Positions 15,669 through 24,827 of a DNA stretch of 64,000 nt are shown here, one piece after another (the stretch's first letter is position 1; the number at the start of each line of letters is the position of its first letter). The stretch is from Anaerolineales bacterium. GTDB lineage: Bacteria > Chloroflexota > Anaerolineae > Anaerolineales > Villigracilaceae. The stretch spans positions 62,001 through 126,000 of the forward strand of contig JAEURJ010000002.1 in NCBI GenBank assembly GCA_016789305.1, read 5' to 3'. The notes under the pieces were generated by a model, which saw only the letters and a program-made list of their open reading frames with translations, did no database searches and was not told where the DNA came from. The translations under genes and the position numbers were made by a program.

Positions 15669-18600
15669 ATGGCCGCTGCCCCGCGAACGGAGCGCACCGA
15701 AACATGGGATTGGCGTCAACTGGCCAGCCTGGGTGAACAGCTCCGCAATGAATACTCACTGACCGCACAACGCGACCGAATTATTTCCATCACCAGCAGC
15801 CTGATCGAAGGGAAAGTGGACGTATGGCTGAACGAGGCTGTCTTCCGCTTGCCTGATTGGGGCGACGATGACCGTGTTTTTCCTCCAACCCCTCCCTTGG
15901 ATGGAATGAAGCAGGCGGTCAAAACAGGGAAACTTTATACACAAAGAAAGAAAACGCAAACAAAGACGAAAAGCGCTTCTTTCTTAACTGTGGCTTCGGT
16001 CCGCCTCGAAGATCAGGGATTTACGCTGGGTGCCCTTCAAATCACCCGCAAAAAGGGACCGAAATTTTCTACCGAAGAATTAAACCTGCTGCAAGGCATC
16101 TCCCAAATCGTAGCGACCGGTCTTTCCGCAGCGCATCGCGCGGAAGTGGAACAGTTCCGCCTGCGGCAGCTTAACCTGGTTCGCAATGTGAGTGCCCAGA
16201 TCGCCAACGTTTTGCACGTGGATGAACTTGCCAAACGCGTTACCGAACTCATTCAAACCACCTTTAATTTTTATTACGTTGCCATCTTTACGTTGGCGCC
16301 GAATTCAAACTCCCTTCGCTTTCGTGCCAGCGCAGTTGCGCCACGCAAGGGGAGGAGGAAAACCATCACGGCCCTTGAGGTCGAAATGGGGCAGGGACTG
16401 ATCGGCGAAGCTGCCAGCCACGGACAGCAGATCGTGTGTGACGATGTTCAATCTGATGCACGCTATCGTTTCATCGACAGTCTGCCTGAAACGAAATCCG
16501 AAGTTGTAATCCCTTTAAGAATAGAAGACCGTGTGCTCGGCGTATTGGACGTGCAAAGCAATCAACTGCACGCCTTTCATCCAAATGACCTGCTCATTCT
16601 CAATGCCTTGGCCGATAATATTGCGCGTGCGGTGGAAGGCGCACGCCTATACAGCGGACTCCGCCGCCGCGCGGATCAGATGACTCTGGTCTCTGAAGTC
16701 AGCAAGAGCGTGACCTCCACCTTGAATCTCGCCGAGATCATGCGCGATGCCGCGAATCTCATCCATGAAAAATTCATGTATCCGCATGTTTCTCTTTTTA
16801 CGGTGCATCCAAACAGAAGGATCATCGCCTACGAAGCGGGCAGCGGCAAACGCAGCAAGAAGCTCGAAGGCTATGCCATTTCATTGGATACCCCAACCGG
16901 CATCATGGTGTGGACTGCGCGCCTTGGAAAAACCATCCTCGTCAATGATGTGACCAAGGATGATCGCTACGTCCCTTCGCCGCTGCCTCCGAAGAACACC
17001 CGCTCCGAACTATGTGTGCCGCTTATCTTCAACGAAAAAGTAGTCGGCCTGCTCGATATTCAATCGGATAAAGTCAATGCGTTCACGGAGGACGATCAAT
17101 TAATGTTCGAAGCCGTGGCGGATACGATGGCGGCCGCCATCCGCAATGCCGACCTGTATCGCTCCGAGCAGTGGCGCCGCCAAACTTCCGATAGTTTGCG
17201 CGATGTCGCAGGTTTGATCTCCACAAATGCAGGCGTGGACGAAGTGCTCGAAGCCATCCTCTCCGAATTGGACCGCAACCTGCCCATCGATATTTCCGCC
17301 ATCTGGCTGTTGGAAGACGGCGAGCTTTGTCTTTCCGCCGTGCATGGCGCAGAGCCGGGACAGCTTGAAAGTGTTTGTATTGCCGATCCTTCGGCCGCGT
17401 ATGCAATGGCGGAGGCTTTATTATCCGACCTGCCTGTGGTTCGCCGCGCAGATGAGCCGATGTGGCCCGCTGGGTTGGCCGCAGGGTTTGAAGGAAATTA
17501 TTCATCCATTGCGGCACCGCTGCGCGTGGCGGATCGTCCGTTGGGTGTGCTCACTTTGGAGCATCACACTTCGGGACGCTACGGTCACGAAGCGCAGGCG
17601 ATCACCACCACCTTTGCAAGTTATGCGGCGGTCGCGATCGAGAATGCGCGATTGTTTGATGCGGCCCAGGAACAGGCGTATGCGTCTGCGGCATTATTGC
17701 AAGTGGCGCAGGCCGTTGTCAGTTTGAATGATCTCGATGAGATCCTCGGCACGATCATTCGTATCATGCCGATCCTTGTGGGTGTGCATCGCGTGGCGTT
17801 GTATCGCTGGGACTCGGAGCGTGAAGTATTTATCGTTTCACATGAGTTCGGCTTTTCAGATGAAGAGGAAGCGATCCTTACGGAACGCGAATTCAAAATA
17901 GGCGAGTTCCCCCTGTTGGATTGTGCGCGAAACGAGAACCGCCTCCTGACACAGGGAATACCATCAGATGAGGAAATTGATTCGTGGCTGGCGATCAGCC
18001 CAACGGTCGAGAATGAAGCGGATGTCATGTCTGCAGAACGATTGTTGATGGCGGTGCCGCTGTCGATCAAGAACGATATGTTTGGCGTCATGCTCATCGA
18101 AGAAGCGGAGAATGCGCGCCGCTTCCGAACCCGCCGTTTGGAAATTATCAATGGGATCGCGCAACAGGCCGCGCTTGCGATCCAGAATGACCTGCTGCAA
18201 CAGGAAATGGTTTCGCGCGAACGCCTCGAAACGGAAGTGCAGCTGGCCCGCCAAATTCAGCAGACGTTTATCCCGAGCAGTTTACCGACTCATCCTTCGT
18301 GGCAGTTGGCCGCGCGCTGGCGGACGGCGCGTCAGGTGGGCGGTGACTTTTACGACGTGATCGAATTGCCGAATGGAAAGCTTGGCCTGTTCATCGCGGA
18401 CGTGGCCGACAAAGGCATGCCCGCCGCATTGTTCATGGCGTTGACGCGCACGCTGATCCGCGCGGCGGTGAATGAGACGAATTCGCCGTCTGAAGTGTTG
18501 AGCCGTGTGAATGAACAACTGCTGCCCGATACGCAGCAAGGCATGTTCGTGACGGCGATCTACGGCGAGTTGGATGTGGAGCTCGGTGAATTTACCTTTG

Positions 18601-18956
18601 TGAACGCGGGACATAACCCGCCGTTTTGGATGAAGGCCGATGGTGAAGTGGAAAAATTGACGCGCACCGCTGTGGCGTTGGGCGTGATGGAACAAGCCAA
18701 TGTACAGCAGCGCACCATCACCTTGGGCGTGGACGATCTGTTATTGCTTTATACCGATGGCGTGACCGAATCGTTTTCCCCGGCGGGGGAGTTGTTCGGT
18801 GAAGAACGCCTGGTGAATGCGTTGAAGACCTACCCCGCACAAAATGCGGAAGAAGCGTTGGAGATCGTCGAGACCTGCCTGAACGAATTCTCAGACCCGC
18901 TCCCGCCCGGTGACGATCTCACGATGCTGGCGGTGAGACGGGTAATGCAAAAGTGA
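15669..18956 (+). CDS. Multi-GAF sensor with SpoIIE/PP2C phosphatase domain
   Basis: The 1095-residue protein has about five GAF-like modules (roughly 25-160, 170-325, 335-490, 505-645 and 665-835) and a C-terminal PPM/SpoIIE phosphatase domain (870-1092). The phosphatase shows GGDFYDV, ADVADKGMPAALFMA, FVNAGHNPP, LLYTDGVTE and PGDDLTMLAV, so the metal-binding aspartates are intact. It should dephosphorylate the STAS protein in response to ligands or redox state sensed by the GAF modules. The first GAF is degenerate. No membrane helix is evident, so it is probably cytosolic. A strong terminator begins in its last codons. Confidence 0.92.
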   Translation: MAAAPRTERTETWDWRQLASLGEQLRNEYSLTAQRDRIISITSSLIEGKVDVWLNEAVFRLPDWGDDDRVFPPTPPLDGMKQAVKTGKLYTQRKKTQTKTKSASFLTVASVRLEDQGFTLGALQITRKKGPKFSTEELNLLQGISQIVATGLSAAHRAEVEQFRLRQLNLVRNVSAQIANVLHVDELAKRVTELIQTTFNFYYVAIFTLAPNSNSLRFRASAVAPRKGRRKTITALEVEMGQGLIGEAASHGQQIVCDDVQSDARYRFIDSLPETKSEVVIPLRIEDRVLGVLDVQSNQLHAFHPNDLLILNALADNIARAVEGARLYSGLRRRADQMTLVSEVSKSVTSTLNLAEIMRDAANLIHEKFMYPHVSLFTVHPNRRIIAYEAGSGKRSKKLEGYAISLDTPTGIMVWTARLGKTILVNDVTKDDRYVPSPLPPKNTRSELCVPLIFNEKVVGLLDIQSDKVNAFTEDDQLMFEAVADTMAAAIRNADLYRSEQWRRQTSDSLRDVAGLISTNAGVDEVLEAILSELDRNLPIDISAIWLLEDGELCLSAVHGAEPGQLESVCIADPSAAYAMAEALLSDLPVVRRADEPMWPAGLAAGFEGNYSSIAAPLRVADRPLGVLTLEHHTSGRYGHEAQAITTTFASYAAVAIENARLFDAAQEQAYASAALLQVAQAVVSLNDLDEILGTIIRIMPILVGVHRVALYRWDSEREVFIVSHEFGFSDEEEAILTEREFKIGEFPLLDCARNENRLLTQGIPSDEEIDSWLAISPTVENEADVMSAERLLMAVPLSIKNDMFGVMLIEEAENARRFRTRRLEIINGIAQQAALAIQNDLLQQEMVSRERLETEVQLARQIQQTFIPSSLPTHPSWQLAARWRTARQVGGDFYDVIELPNGKLGLFIADVADKGMPAALFMALTRTLIRAAVNETNSPSEVLSRVNEQLLPDTQQGMFVTAIYGELDVELGEFTFVNAGHNPPFWMKADGEVEKLTRTAVALGVMEQANVQQRTITLGVDDLLLLYTDGVTESFSPAGELFGEERLVNALKTYPAQNAEEALEIVETCLNEFSDPLPPGDDLTMLAVRRVMQK

Positions 18957-18987
18957 CGGTCATCTTTTCGGTGGCCGTCACTTTTTT
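18949..18987 (+). terminator. Intrinsic terminator after the GAF-SpoIIE gene
   Basis: AAAAGTGACGG (18949-18959) pairs with CCGTCACTTTT (18975-18985) and is followed by a T-run. The gene's stop codon lies in the left arm. A closely similar terminator occurs at 61343-61392. Confidence 0.85.
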
Positions 18988-19000
18988 ATAGGCTACTCTC

Positions 19001-19033
19001 TGCTCTGTCGGGGGCTCAGCCCCCGACAGAGCA
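19001..19033. repeat. Palindromic repeat, GGGGGC-TCA-GCCCCC type
   Basis: A perfect 15-bp stem (19001-19015 with 19019-19033) with a 3-nt loop. The same palindrome occurs at 41273-41313, with matched changes in both arms. Confidence 0.7.
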
Positions 19034-19063
19034 GATCGCCCCGAATGAGCAAGTAAGTAGCGA

Positions 19064-19717
19064 TTATGGATTTTTTATCGCCAATGAAGGAATGATCGAG
19101 TTGTACAAAACAGCACCTAATCCTTCGAAACCGTCCATTTCATTCGTTGATCCCCGAAAAGCATCCCCGGCATAAAATTCAAGAATCGTGTCGTGGGATT
19201 TATCTGCGAGCACGAATACATACGTTGTCGAATATCTTGTTTCGGGCGATACATCGCCTGAAAGCAATGAAAGATCGCTGGTTAGACGTCCGTACTTTAC
19301 AGACCGATCTTCAGAGATGGTGAACAGATCGATTAGTTCCTGCCCTTCACAAAAGATCGGAGCAGAGACCCCGCCTGCATCAAACTCTGTTGAGACAACG
19401 CACTTGCCTGGAACAAGCGATGGAGAAACAATATATGGGTGGACTACAACATCGAAGCTTGCGCCGTTTGATGTCTCGATCCTGTAGATCGGAACGATTG
19501 TAGTGGCGCTTGAAAGATTCTCATGGAAAGTGAAGCCTTCAGGAATTTCAATTGTATATTTGTCGGCAATCGATACTTTTGTGATCGGTGATCCAGAAGT
19601 TGGCAGGGCAGTATCAACCGGGGCAGACGTATTCAATTGAATGGGGGCCGCGGTCCCCATCGGAGCGCAGGCATTCATGAGCAGGACGATGATCAACAGG
19701 GGTAATGTTCGTTTCAT
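19064..19717 (-). CDS. Hypothetical lipoprotein
   Basis: The 217-residue protein starts with a lipoprotein signal (LLMNAC, Cys17) at an ATG preceded by AAGGAG; a longer frame was rejected because it would overlap the reductase gene and lack a signal at its start. After a short Thr/Ala-rich linker (to about 50), the rest looks like one globular beta-rich domain (KYTIEIPEGFTFHEN near 55). No family was recognised. It is separated from the DHFR-like gene by 107 bp. Confidence 0.65.
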   Translation of the reverse strand: MKRTLPLLIIVLLMNACAPMGTAAPIQLNTSAPVDTALPTSGSPITKVSIADKYTIEIPEGFTFHENLSSATTIVPIYRIETSNGASFDVVVHPYIVSPSLVPGKCVVSTEFDAGGVSAPIFCEGQELIDLFTISEDRSVKYGRLTSDLSLLSGDVSPETRYSTTYVFVLADKSHDTILEFYAGDAFRGSTNEMDGFEGLGAVLYNSIIPSLAIKNP

Positions 19718-19824
19718 TGTAATCTCCTTGCAGGCGGTGACGAATGACGGGTGTATAAAGTTCCCTGTTGAGGAGCTTACCTTCATTTGATGGATCAGGG
19801 ATAAAGCAGGGACAGAGCGGAGAG

Positions 19825-20445
19825 TTACGCTTTCTTGCGGCTGACTTGATAACAAGCAAGGATGTTGCCTGAGCCCTGCCATGTGCGCGTGCTGAGCAGC
19901 TTGAGTGACACGGGCGGACGGCCCGTGAACAACGGTGTCCCTGCGCCTGCGATGACAGGAAAGATCGTCAGGTGCAGTTCATCCACCAGATCATGAACCA
20001 GCAGGTCGTTCCAGAGCATACGGCTCAACAATACCAGGATGTCCCTGCCGGGCTGCTCCTTGAGCGCGGCGATCTCTTTGTACAGATCCGCCCCTCTGAC
20101 GATGCGCGTACTATCCTCCCAGGGAGTCAGGTCCTCGTGGGTGATCGTATCGGAGACAACGATCTTCTCGACAGACTTGATCAGGCCTGCAAATTCACGC
20201 CGGATATCGGTGGCGTTCGGATCATCTGGAACGCTTGTCCAATACGCCTTGTTGCCCAGGAAGGAAGTGCGTCCGCTGAGTATCAGCGTGTCGGACGCAC
20301 GCAGCCGTTCGGTGTTGTACTGATCGAGACTCTGGTCCCCGTGGTAGTCTTCGTGGAAATAGTCAAATAGTGCTTCGAGACTGCGATCCTTCCCTTCGTA
20401 ATAGCCATCCAATGAGAGAAGGTTGCCGACAATAAGTTTGCGCAT
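19825..20445 (-). CDS. Dihydrofolate reductase-like (RibD C-terminal domain) protein
   Basis: The 206-residue protein has the RibD_C/DHFR-like fold used by many NADPH-dependent reductases of unknown substrate. Family signs are the [16 protein letters not shown] start, LILSGRTSF near 55, a [13 protein letters not shown] strand near 133 and [18 protein letters not shown] near 155. Members called YyaP/YwjB are common orphan reductases. The start codon at 20445 has no strong ribosome site. Neighbours give no pathway clue. Confidence 0.85.
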   Translation of the reverse strand: MRKLIVGNLLSLDGYYEGKDRSLEALFDYFHEDYHGDQSLDQYNTERLRASDTLILSGRTSFLGNKAYWTSVPDDPNATDIRREFAGLIKSVEKIVVSDTITHEDLTPWEDSTRIVRGADLYKEIAALKEQPGRDILVLLSRMLWNDLLVHDLVDELHLTIFPVIAGAGTPLFTGRPPVSLKLLSTRTWQGSGNILACYQVSRKKA

Positions 20446-20532
20446 GGTATTGCTCCCATATCCTGAAAATCACAAAACTGCCTTGACATTAAAGACAGTT
20501 GCTGCACGCTTTGTTCAGTAGCGTGGACTTGC

Positions 20533-21183
20533 CTAAACCTTGTTTTGCAAATTATGCCCATTAAAATTTACTTCATCCCAATTAGGCGATAGTTTTGGAA
20601 ATTCCCAATCGGGATTTGCCTGCCAATTTTTCCATTCTTCATATAAAGAACGGCGTTCTGAAGTAATCAATCTTACTGCTTTTTCGCTTTCATTATAAAC
20701 TTCACTGACTTGTTCTTTGGAATAAAAACCTACTTTTTGCGCTTCCAAAAACTCATCTTCATCTTTCCATTCCCATTCACTCATATCTGGGCTAATGATA
20801 ATATCAAGCGTATGATCCATTGTGTCAAACCCAATAGGTGTACGTCTGATTGGGTCTTGCAAATTTACATACAAACAATCTAAGTTTTTCGTGCCAGTTT
20901 TCCACATAATGTAAGTGCTAAACGCTTCGCCTGGCACAATGAGCATTAAAACATCTGTCCTTTGCCAAGTACATTCAACAACACTTAATTCTGTTAGAGA
21001 AAACAATTCCTCTGGTTTAGGCTTGTGAGTAACATTTCTTCCTAGAACGCCAGCAGGCATATATAGTGCTATTAAATCAGGTTCGTCTTTAACGATAATG
21101 GTTGGGAAAGCCCAAAAGACTTTAATTCCCACGCCACGCAAAGTCGCATTTTCACCCGCTAAACGAAATAATTTTGGATTCAA
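20533..21183 (-). CDS. DUF402 domain protein
   Basis: The 216-residue protein matches the DUF402 pattern in its C-terminal half: a TMDHTLDIIISPDMSEWEWKDEDE motif near 120-145 with the conserved acidic cluster, followed by a helical tail. DUF402 proteins include nucleoside di- and triphosphatases (YtjA/Ntdp type) and RNA-binding domains; activity here is unproven. Translation starts at TTG, preceded by GGGAG at normal spacing. The gene is richer in A+T than its neighbours, which could reflect recent transfer. The 264 bp upstream hold no further gene. Confidence 0.75.
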   Translation of the reverse strand: MNPKLFRLAGENATLRGVGIKVFWAFPTIIVKDEPDLIALYMPAGVLGRNVTHKPKPEELFSLTELSVVECTWQRTDVLMLIVPGEAFSTYIMWKTGTKNLDCLYVNLQDPIRRTPIGFDTMDHTLDIIISPDMSEWEWKDEDEFLEAQKVGFYSKEQVSEVYNESEKAVRLITSERRSLYEEWKNWQANPDWEFPKLSPNWDEVNFNGHNLQNKV

Positions 21184-21447
21184 TATATTTCTCCCATTTA
21201 TTTACCAGCCAGCCAATTACGTCTTAAGTGGATACTTTCGGCATAAGATACCTGTTTAGGAATGATCTACCGACGCTTTCGGTTTAAAGCACTTGGTATT
21301 TCCTCCAATATTATAGAAGCCGTCCATCAAAACCGCAATGGGGTCGCTAGCGAGAGAGAATAAATTTACAGTCCGTTTACATCTCCGCCATACTCCCATA
21401 ATTCCCACATCCTACAATCAGGCCGTAACCCACAAAGGAGGCTTACG

Positions 21448-21993
21448 ATGATGAACATGCTTTTCAAGAAAACGATGTTGGCAGGGTTGATTGCGGTGCT
21501 GGCTCTCGCGGCGCTGCCGGTCACCAGCGCGTTTGCGCAGGATGAGAATCCGCCCAAGGGTGAGGTCACGACCGAGCAGTTGGAGAAGGCCTGGGCCAAG
21601 CAGCTAAAAGTCTACGAGATGCTGGGCAAAGCCTTTGAAAATACCGATGCTCAATTTGCCAAGGCACAGGAATTGATCGACCGTGCCACCGCCAACGGCA
21701 AGGATGCTTCCGCCATTCAATCGGCGTTGAATGCCTTCAAGGCCGCGGTGGAAAAGTCCCGCCCGGTCTACGATGGACTCACGACGCTGGTCAACTCACA
21801 CGCAGGGTTTGATGCGAATGGAAAAGTCACCGATGCCACACAGGCGAAGGCCACGGTTCAGTCGGTCCGCGCGAAGATGCAGGAGTTGAAGACTTCGATG
21901 GATGGGACCGGCAAGGCGCTGCGCGAAGCGGTCAAGGCGTTCCGGGAGAACAACAAGCCTGCGAAAGATACCCCGCCGCAAAAAGATTCGTAA
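21448..21993 (+). CDS. Secreted alpha-helical protein
   Basis: The 181-residue protein has a signal peptide (hydrophobic core about residues 8-28, cleavage near ALPVTSAFA|QDE) and then an almost wholly helical, Lys/Glu/Ala-rich body with no cysteine. The tail ends in a Lys/Pro-rich stretch. The start is supported by AGGAGG 6 nt upstream. Similar helical exported proteins occur in many bacteria, some as metal- or wall-associated chaperones, but the sequence does not place it in a family. A palindromic repeat follows its stop codon. Confidence 0.75.
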   Translation: MMNMLFKKTMLAGLIAVLALAALPVTSAFAQDENPPKGEVTTEQLEKAWAKQLKVYEMLGKAFENTDAQFAKAQELIDRATANGKDASAIQSALNAFKAAVEKSRPVYDGLTTLVNSHAGFDANGKVTDATQAKATVQSVRAKMQELKTSMDGTGKALREAVKAFRENNKPAKDTPPQKDS

Positions 21994-22003
21994 TCGCTTT
22001 ACG

Positions 22004-22132
22004 CATGTCGTTGCGAGACGCGCTCTTGATTTTCGCGGCGACGCGTGCCCTGCAAGGGTAAGCAATCCCCCTATTACACCGGGGATTGCTTCGGGCGGGC
22101 AAAGTGCGCCCGAACGCCCTCGCAACGACATG
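22004..22132. repeat. 129-bp palindromic element (MITE/REP-like)
   Basis: Ends CATGTCGTTGCGAG and CTCGCAACGACATG are perfect inverted repeats, with an inner stem AAGCAATCCCC / GGGGATTGCTT (22060-22070, 22081-22091). The GTCGTTGCGAG...AAGCAATC layout is a repeat type met in many bacterial genomes. It has no coding potential and lies after the secreted protein gene. Confidence 0.75.
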
Positions 22133-22216
22133 TTTCTAATTCCGTTGAATGATTTCCTCAAAGGTTGTATGTATGCCCGCGGTCGCACACCTGCCGTGGC
22201 GGGCGGTGCCAGAGAG

Positions 22217-22269
22217 TTGCGCTTTCCAACTTAATAAAAAGTGCAATTTGCGACCGTGAAGGGTATACT
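22217..22269 (+). promoter_or_regulatory. 53-bp repeated promoter element, copy 1
   Basis: TTGCGCTTT at 22217 and GCAATTTG...GGGTATACT ending at 22269 match a second copy at 43557-43609 with identical spacing. The arms TTGCGCTTT and AAAGTGCAA can pair, and the -10 box TATACT (22264-22269) would drive ridA. Its recurrence makes it a mobile or shared regulatory element. Confidence 0.65.
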
Positions 22270-22300
22270 GGCTGACAATTCATTCCTTAAAGAGGTAATC

Positions 22301-22684
22301 ATGTCCAGGAAAATTATTCATACAGAAAAAGCGCCCAAGGCAATCGGTCCGTACTCACAGGCGATTGCGACAGGATCCATGGTGTACACCGCAGGTCAGG
22401 TGGGGATCGATCCCTCCACGGGGGAGCTGGTTTCCGCCAATGTGGAAGATCAAACCCGTCAGGTGTTGAAGAACCTGCAGAACGTGCTGGAAGCCGCCGG
22501 CTCCGGTTTGGCGAATGTGGTCAAGACCACGGTGTTCCTCAAAGACATGAATGACTTTGCAAAGATGAACAACATTTATGCCGAGGCCTTCGGAGAAAAT
22601 CCCCCCGCCCGCAGCACCGTCGCCGTTGCCGGGCTGCCGAAGGGCGCGCTTGTGGAAATCGAAGTCGTTGCGTTGCTCTCATAG
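22301..22684 (+). CDS. ridA: RidA family enamine/imine deaminase
   Basis: The 127-residue protein is a standard-length RidA/YjgF/YER057c member. It hydrolyses reactive enamine/imine intermediates such as 2-aminoacrylate, which PLP enzymes release from serine, threonine or cysteine. The carboxylate-binding arginine (R104, in ENPPARST) and the active-site glutamate (E119) are present. The start at 22301 was taken 20 codons inside the longest frame because AAAGAGG precedes it. Transcription probably starts at the GGGTATACT at 22261. A palindromic hairpin (22691-22736) follows the stop codon. Confidence 0.93.
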   Translation: MSRKIIHTEKAPKAIGPYSQAIATGSMVYTAGQVGIDPSTGELVSANVEDQTRQVLKNLQNVLEAAGSGLANVVKTTVFLKDMNDFAKMNNIYAEAFGENPPARSTVAVAGLPKGALVEIEVVALLS

Positions 22685-22690
22685 TCATTC

Positions 22691-22736
22691 GCGCTGAGCG
22701 GAGAGCGGGCGGTATTCCCGCTCGTAGTCGAAGCGC
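22691..22736. repeat. Intergenic palindrome after ridA
   Basis: GCGCT/AGCGC and an inner stem GAGCGGG (22703-22709) / CCCGCTC (22717-22723) form a cruciform-like hairpin. It may terminate ridA transcription; no T-run follows. Confidence 0.5.
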
Positions 22737-22770
22737 AGGTATGAAAGATCACTTCATAACTTAAAACACC

Positions 22771-23451
22771 ATGTCCTCCGAACTCATCCTCCTCGTCGAC
22801 GACGAACCCTCCATTATTCAACTCGCGCGCATGTATTTTGAACGCGATGGTTTTCGTATCCTGGAAGCCGGCGATGGCGAGGCCGCATTGGAAGCGATCC
22901 ACAAACACAAGCCTGCGCTGGTTGTGCTCGATGTCATGCTTCCCAAATTGGACGGCTTCGATGTCTGCCGCAGGCTGCGTTCCAACAACGATCAAACGCC
23001 CGTCATCATGTTGACCGCCCGAGATGAAGATATCGATAAGATCCTTGGCCTCGAATTGGGCGCCGATGATTACCTGACCAAGCCGTTCAATCCGCGTGAA
23101 TTGGTGGCGCGGGTCAAGGCCATTTTACGAAGAAGCGACAATCAAAAACAGGACGACGGCAAGCCGATCCATCGCGGAGAGCTGACGATCGATCCGTCCT
23201 CCCGGGAAGCGCGCCTCGCCGATCGGACCCTTGACCTGCGTACCCAGGAATTTGACCTGTTACTCACCCTGGCAGAATCGCCCGGCCGTGTGTTCTCGCG
23301 TGAGCAGTTGCTAAAGCTCGCCTGGGGATTCGATTTCTACGGTCAGACGCGCACCGTGGATGTGCACATTGCCCATCTGCGCAAGAAACTCGAAAGCGGC
23401 TCGGTGAAAATAGAAACAGTTACTGGTGTAGGATATAAGTTGGTCGTGTGA
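22771..23451 (+). CDS. OmpR/PhoB-type response regulator
   Basis: The 226-residue protein has a receiver domain (1-120: acidic pair D10-D11, phosphoacceptor D54 in VVLDVMLPKLDG, K104 in YLTKPF) and an OmpR winged-helix DNA-binding domain (135-226), with VDVHIAHLRKKLE and VTGVGYKLV at its end. Its stop codon overlaps the start of the histidine kinase gene, so they form a cognate pair. No ribosome site is evident. The exopolysaccharide genes that follow are a plausible but unproven target. Confidence 0.95.
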   Translation: MSSELILLVDDEPSIIQLARMYFERDGFRILEAGDGEAALEAIHKHKPALVVLDVMLPKLDGFDVCRRLRSNNDQTPVIMLTARDEDIDKILGLELGADDYLTKPFNPRELVARVKAILRRSDNQKQDDGKPIHRGELTIDPSSREARLADRTLDLRTQEFDLLLTLAESPGRVFSREQLLKLAWGFDFYGQTRTVDVHIAHLRKKLESGSVKIETVTGVGYKLVV

Positions 23452-24815
23452 TGTTCTCCTCCCTTCGTTCCCGACTTTGGTTGAGCTATGCCTTCCTCAT
23501 CGTCACAGCATTAGGTGTTGTGGCGGTGATTTTGTTTTTCTCCCTGCTGCGCAGTCCGCTTTTGTATCGTCAAACCATCGAACGGTTGAACGCCGTGCAA
23601 CAGGTGGTCATTCGGGACTCGTCTCCGTTAATTGATTCGGCAAAAAGAACCGCGCTGACATTCGATGTTCGCATTGCTTTGTATTCACAGGGCAAACAAC
23701 TGCTTTGGGATACCGGGTCCGCAACAGACTCCACGATCAATTTCCCGGTGAAGAGACTTCTTTTAGGGAAGCTTCCCCTTACCCGTGATGCAAAAGGTTC
23801 CTCATGGTTATATTCGCTGCAGCAACTTCCAGACAAAACCTATCTGCTGGTGGCAACGCCGCGTCCGCGCTTTTCGGTGTTGGGGTTATTTACAGGAGAT
23901 CTGCTTCCCATCTTTTTGCAAAGCGGCTCCATCGCGCTCGTTCTTTCGTTGATCGTTGCATTTATCTTCGCCCGCTGGCTCGCGGACCCGCTGCAAAAGA
24001 TGATCGTCGCCGCTCGTGGAATGCCGTCAGCGGAGGCGAAACCTGTCGAAGTGCAAGGCCCGCACGAGGTCCAGGAATTGATGCGCGCGTTCAATGCAAT
24101 GGTGTCGCGCACGCAGGCGAGTCAAAAGTCACAGCGCGATTTCGTGGCGAACGTTTCCCATGAATTGAAAACGCCGCTCACATCCATTCAAGGATTTTCG
24201 CAGGCGATCCTGGATGGCACTGCTGAGACGGAGGATGAGCGCAGGCAGGCGGCGCAGGTGATCTATGATGAGTCTGCGCGGATGCATCGGCTGGTGTTGG
24301 ATCTTCTCGACCTGGCGAAGCTAGATTCGGGCACGGCAGACATCACGATGACTTCGGTCAACATGGCCGCCCTTCTAAATTCCATTGTGGAAAAATTTGC
24401 GCCGCAATCCCACACAGCTGGTGTGGAAATTAAATCTGTTGTTGAACCGGGCCTGCCAAATGCACTTGCTGATGGCGACCGTCTCTCGCAGGTGTTTACA
24501 AACCTTGTGGATAATGCTTTGAAGTTTACGCCGCAAGGTGGTTTGATCCAACTTCGGGCAGCGCTCGTCAAAGGGGAATTGCTCGTTTCTGTTCAGGATA
24601 ACGGTGCAGGAATGTCACCCGAAGTGCAGGCTCATATCTTCGAACGGTTTTATCAGGCCGATGCTTCGCGCAGCGGCGGAGAGAAGCACGGCGCAGGGCT
24701 GGGGCTGGCGATCGCGCATGAAATTGTGCAGGCGCATGGTGGTAGAATAAGCGTCCGCAGCAGGCCGGGGGAGGGGACAGTGTTTGAAGTCTCCCTGCCG
24801 CTGACGAAAAATTAA
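23451..24815 (+). CDS. Membrane histidine kinase
   Basis: The 454-residue protein has an N-terminal helix (about 10-35), an extracytoplasmic sensor (about 36-155), a second helix (165-190), a HAMP region, a HisKA domain with the phosphorylatable histidine in SHELKTPLTSIQGF (about residue 240) and an HATPase_c domain (about 345-452; NLVDNALKFT, GAGMSPEVQAHIFERF, GAGLGLAI). The ATG at 23451 is preferred to the GTG one codon upstream. It shares the TGATG overlap with its regulator gene. The extracytoplasmic ligand is unknown. Confidence 0.93.
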   Translation: MFSSLRSRLWLSYAFLIVTALGVVAVILFFSLLRSPLLYRQTIERLNAVQQVVIRDSSPLIDSAKRTALTFDVRIALYSQGKQLLWDTGSATDSTINFPVKRLLLGKLPLTRDAKGSSWLYSLQQLPDKTYLLVATPRPRFSVLGLFTGDLLPIFLQSGSIALVLSLIVAFIFARWLADPLQKMIVAARGMPSAEAKPVEVQGPHEVQELMRAFNAMVSRTQASQKSQRDFVANVSHELKTPLTSIQGFSQAILDGTAETEDERRQAAQVIYDESARMHRLVLDLLDLAKLDSGTADITMTSVNMAALLNSIVEKFAPQSHTAGVEIKSVVEPGLPNALADGDRLSQVFTNLVDNALKFTPQGGLIQLRAALVKGELLVSVQDNGAGMSPEVQAHIFERFYQADASRSGGEKHGAGLGLAIAHEIVQAHGGRISVRSRPGEGTVFEVSLPLTKN

Positions 24816-24827
24816 GATCGTTTCCAC

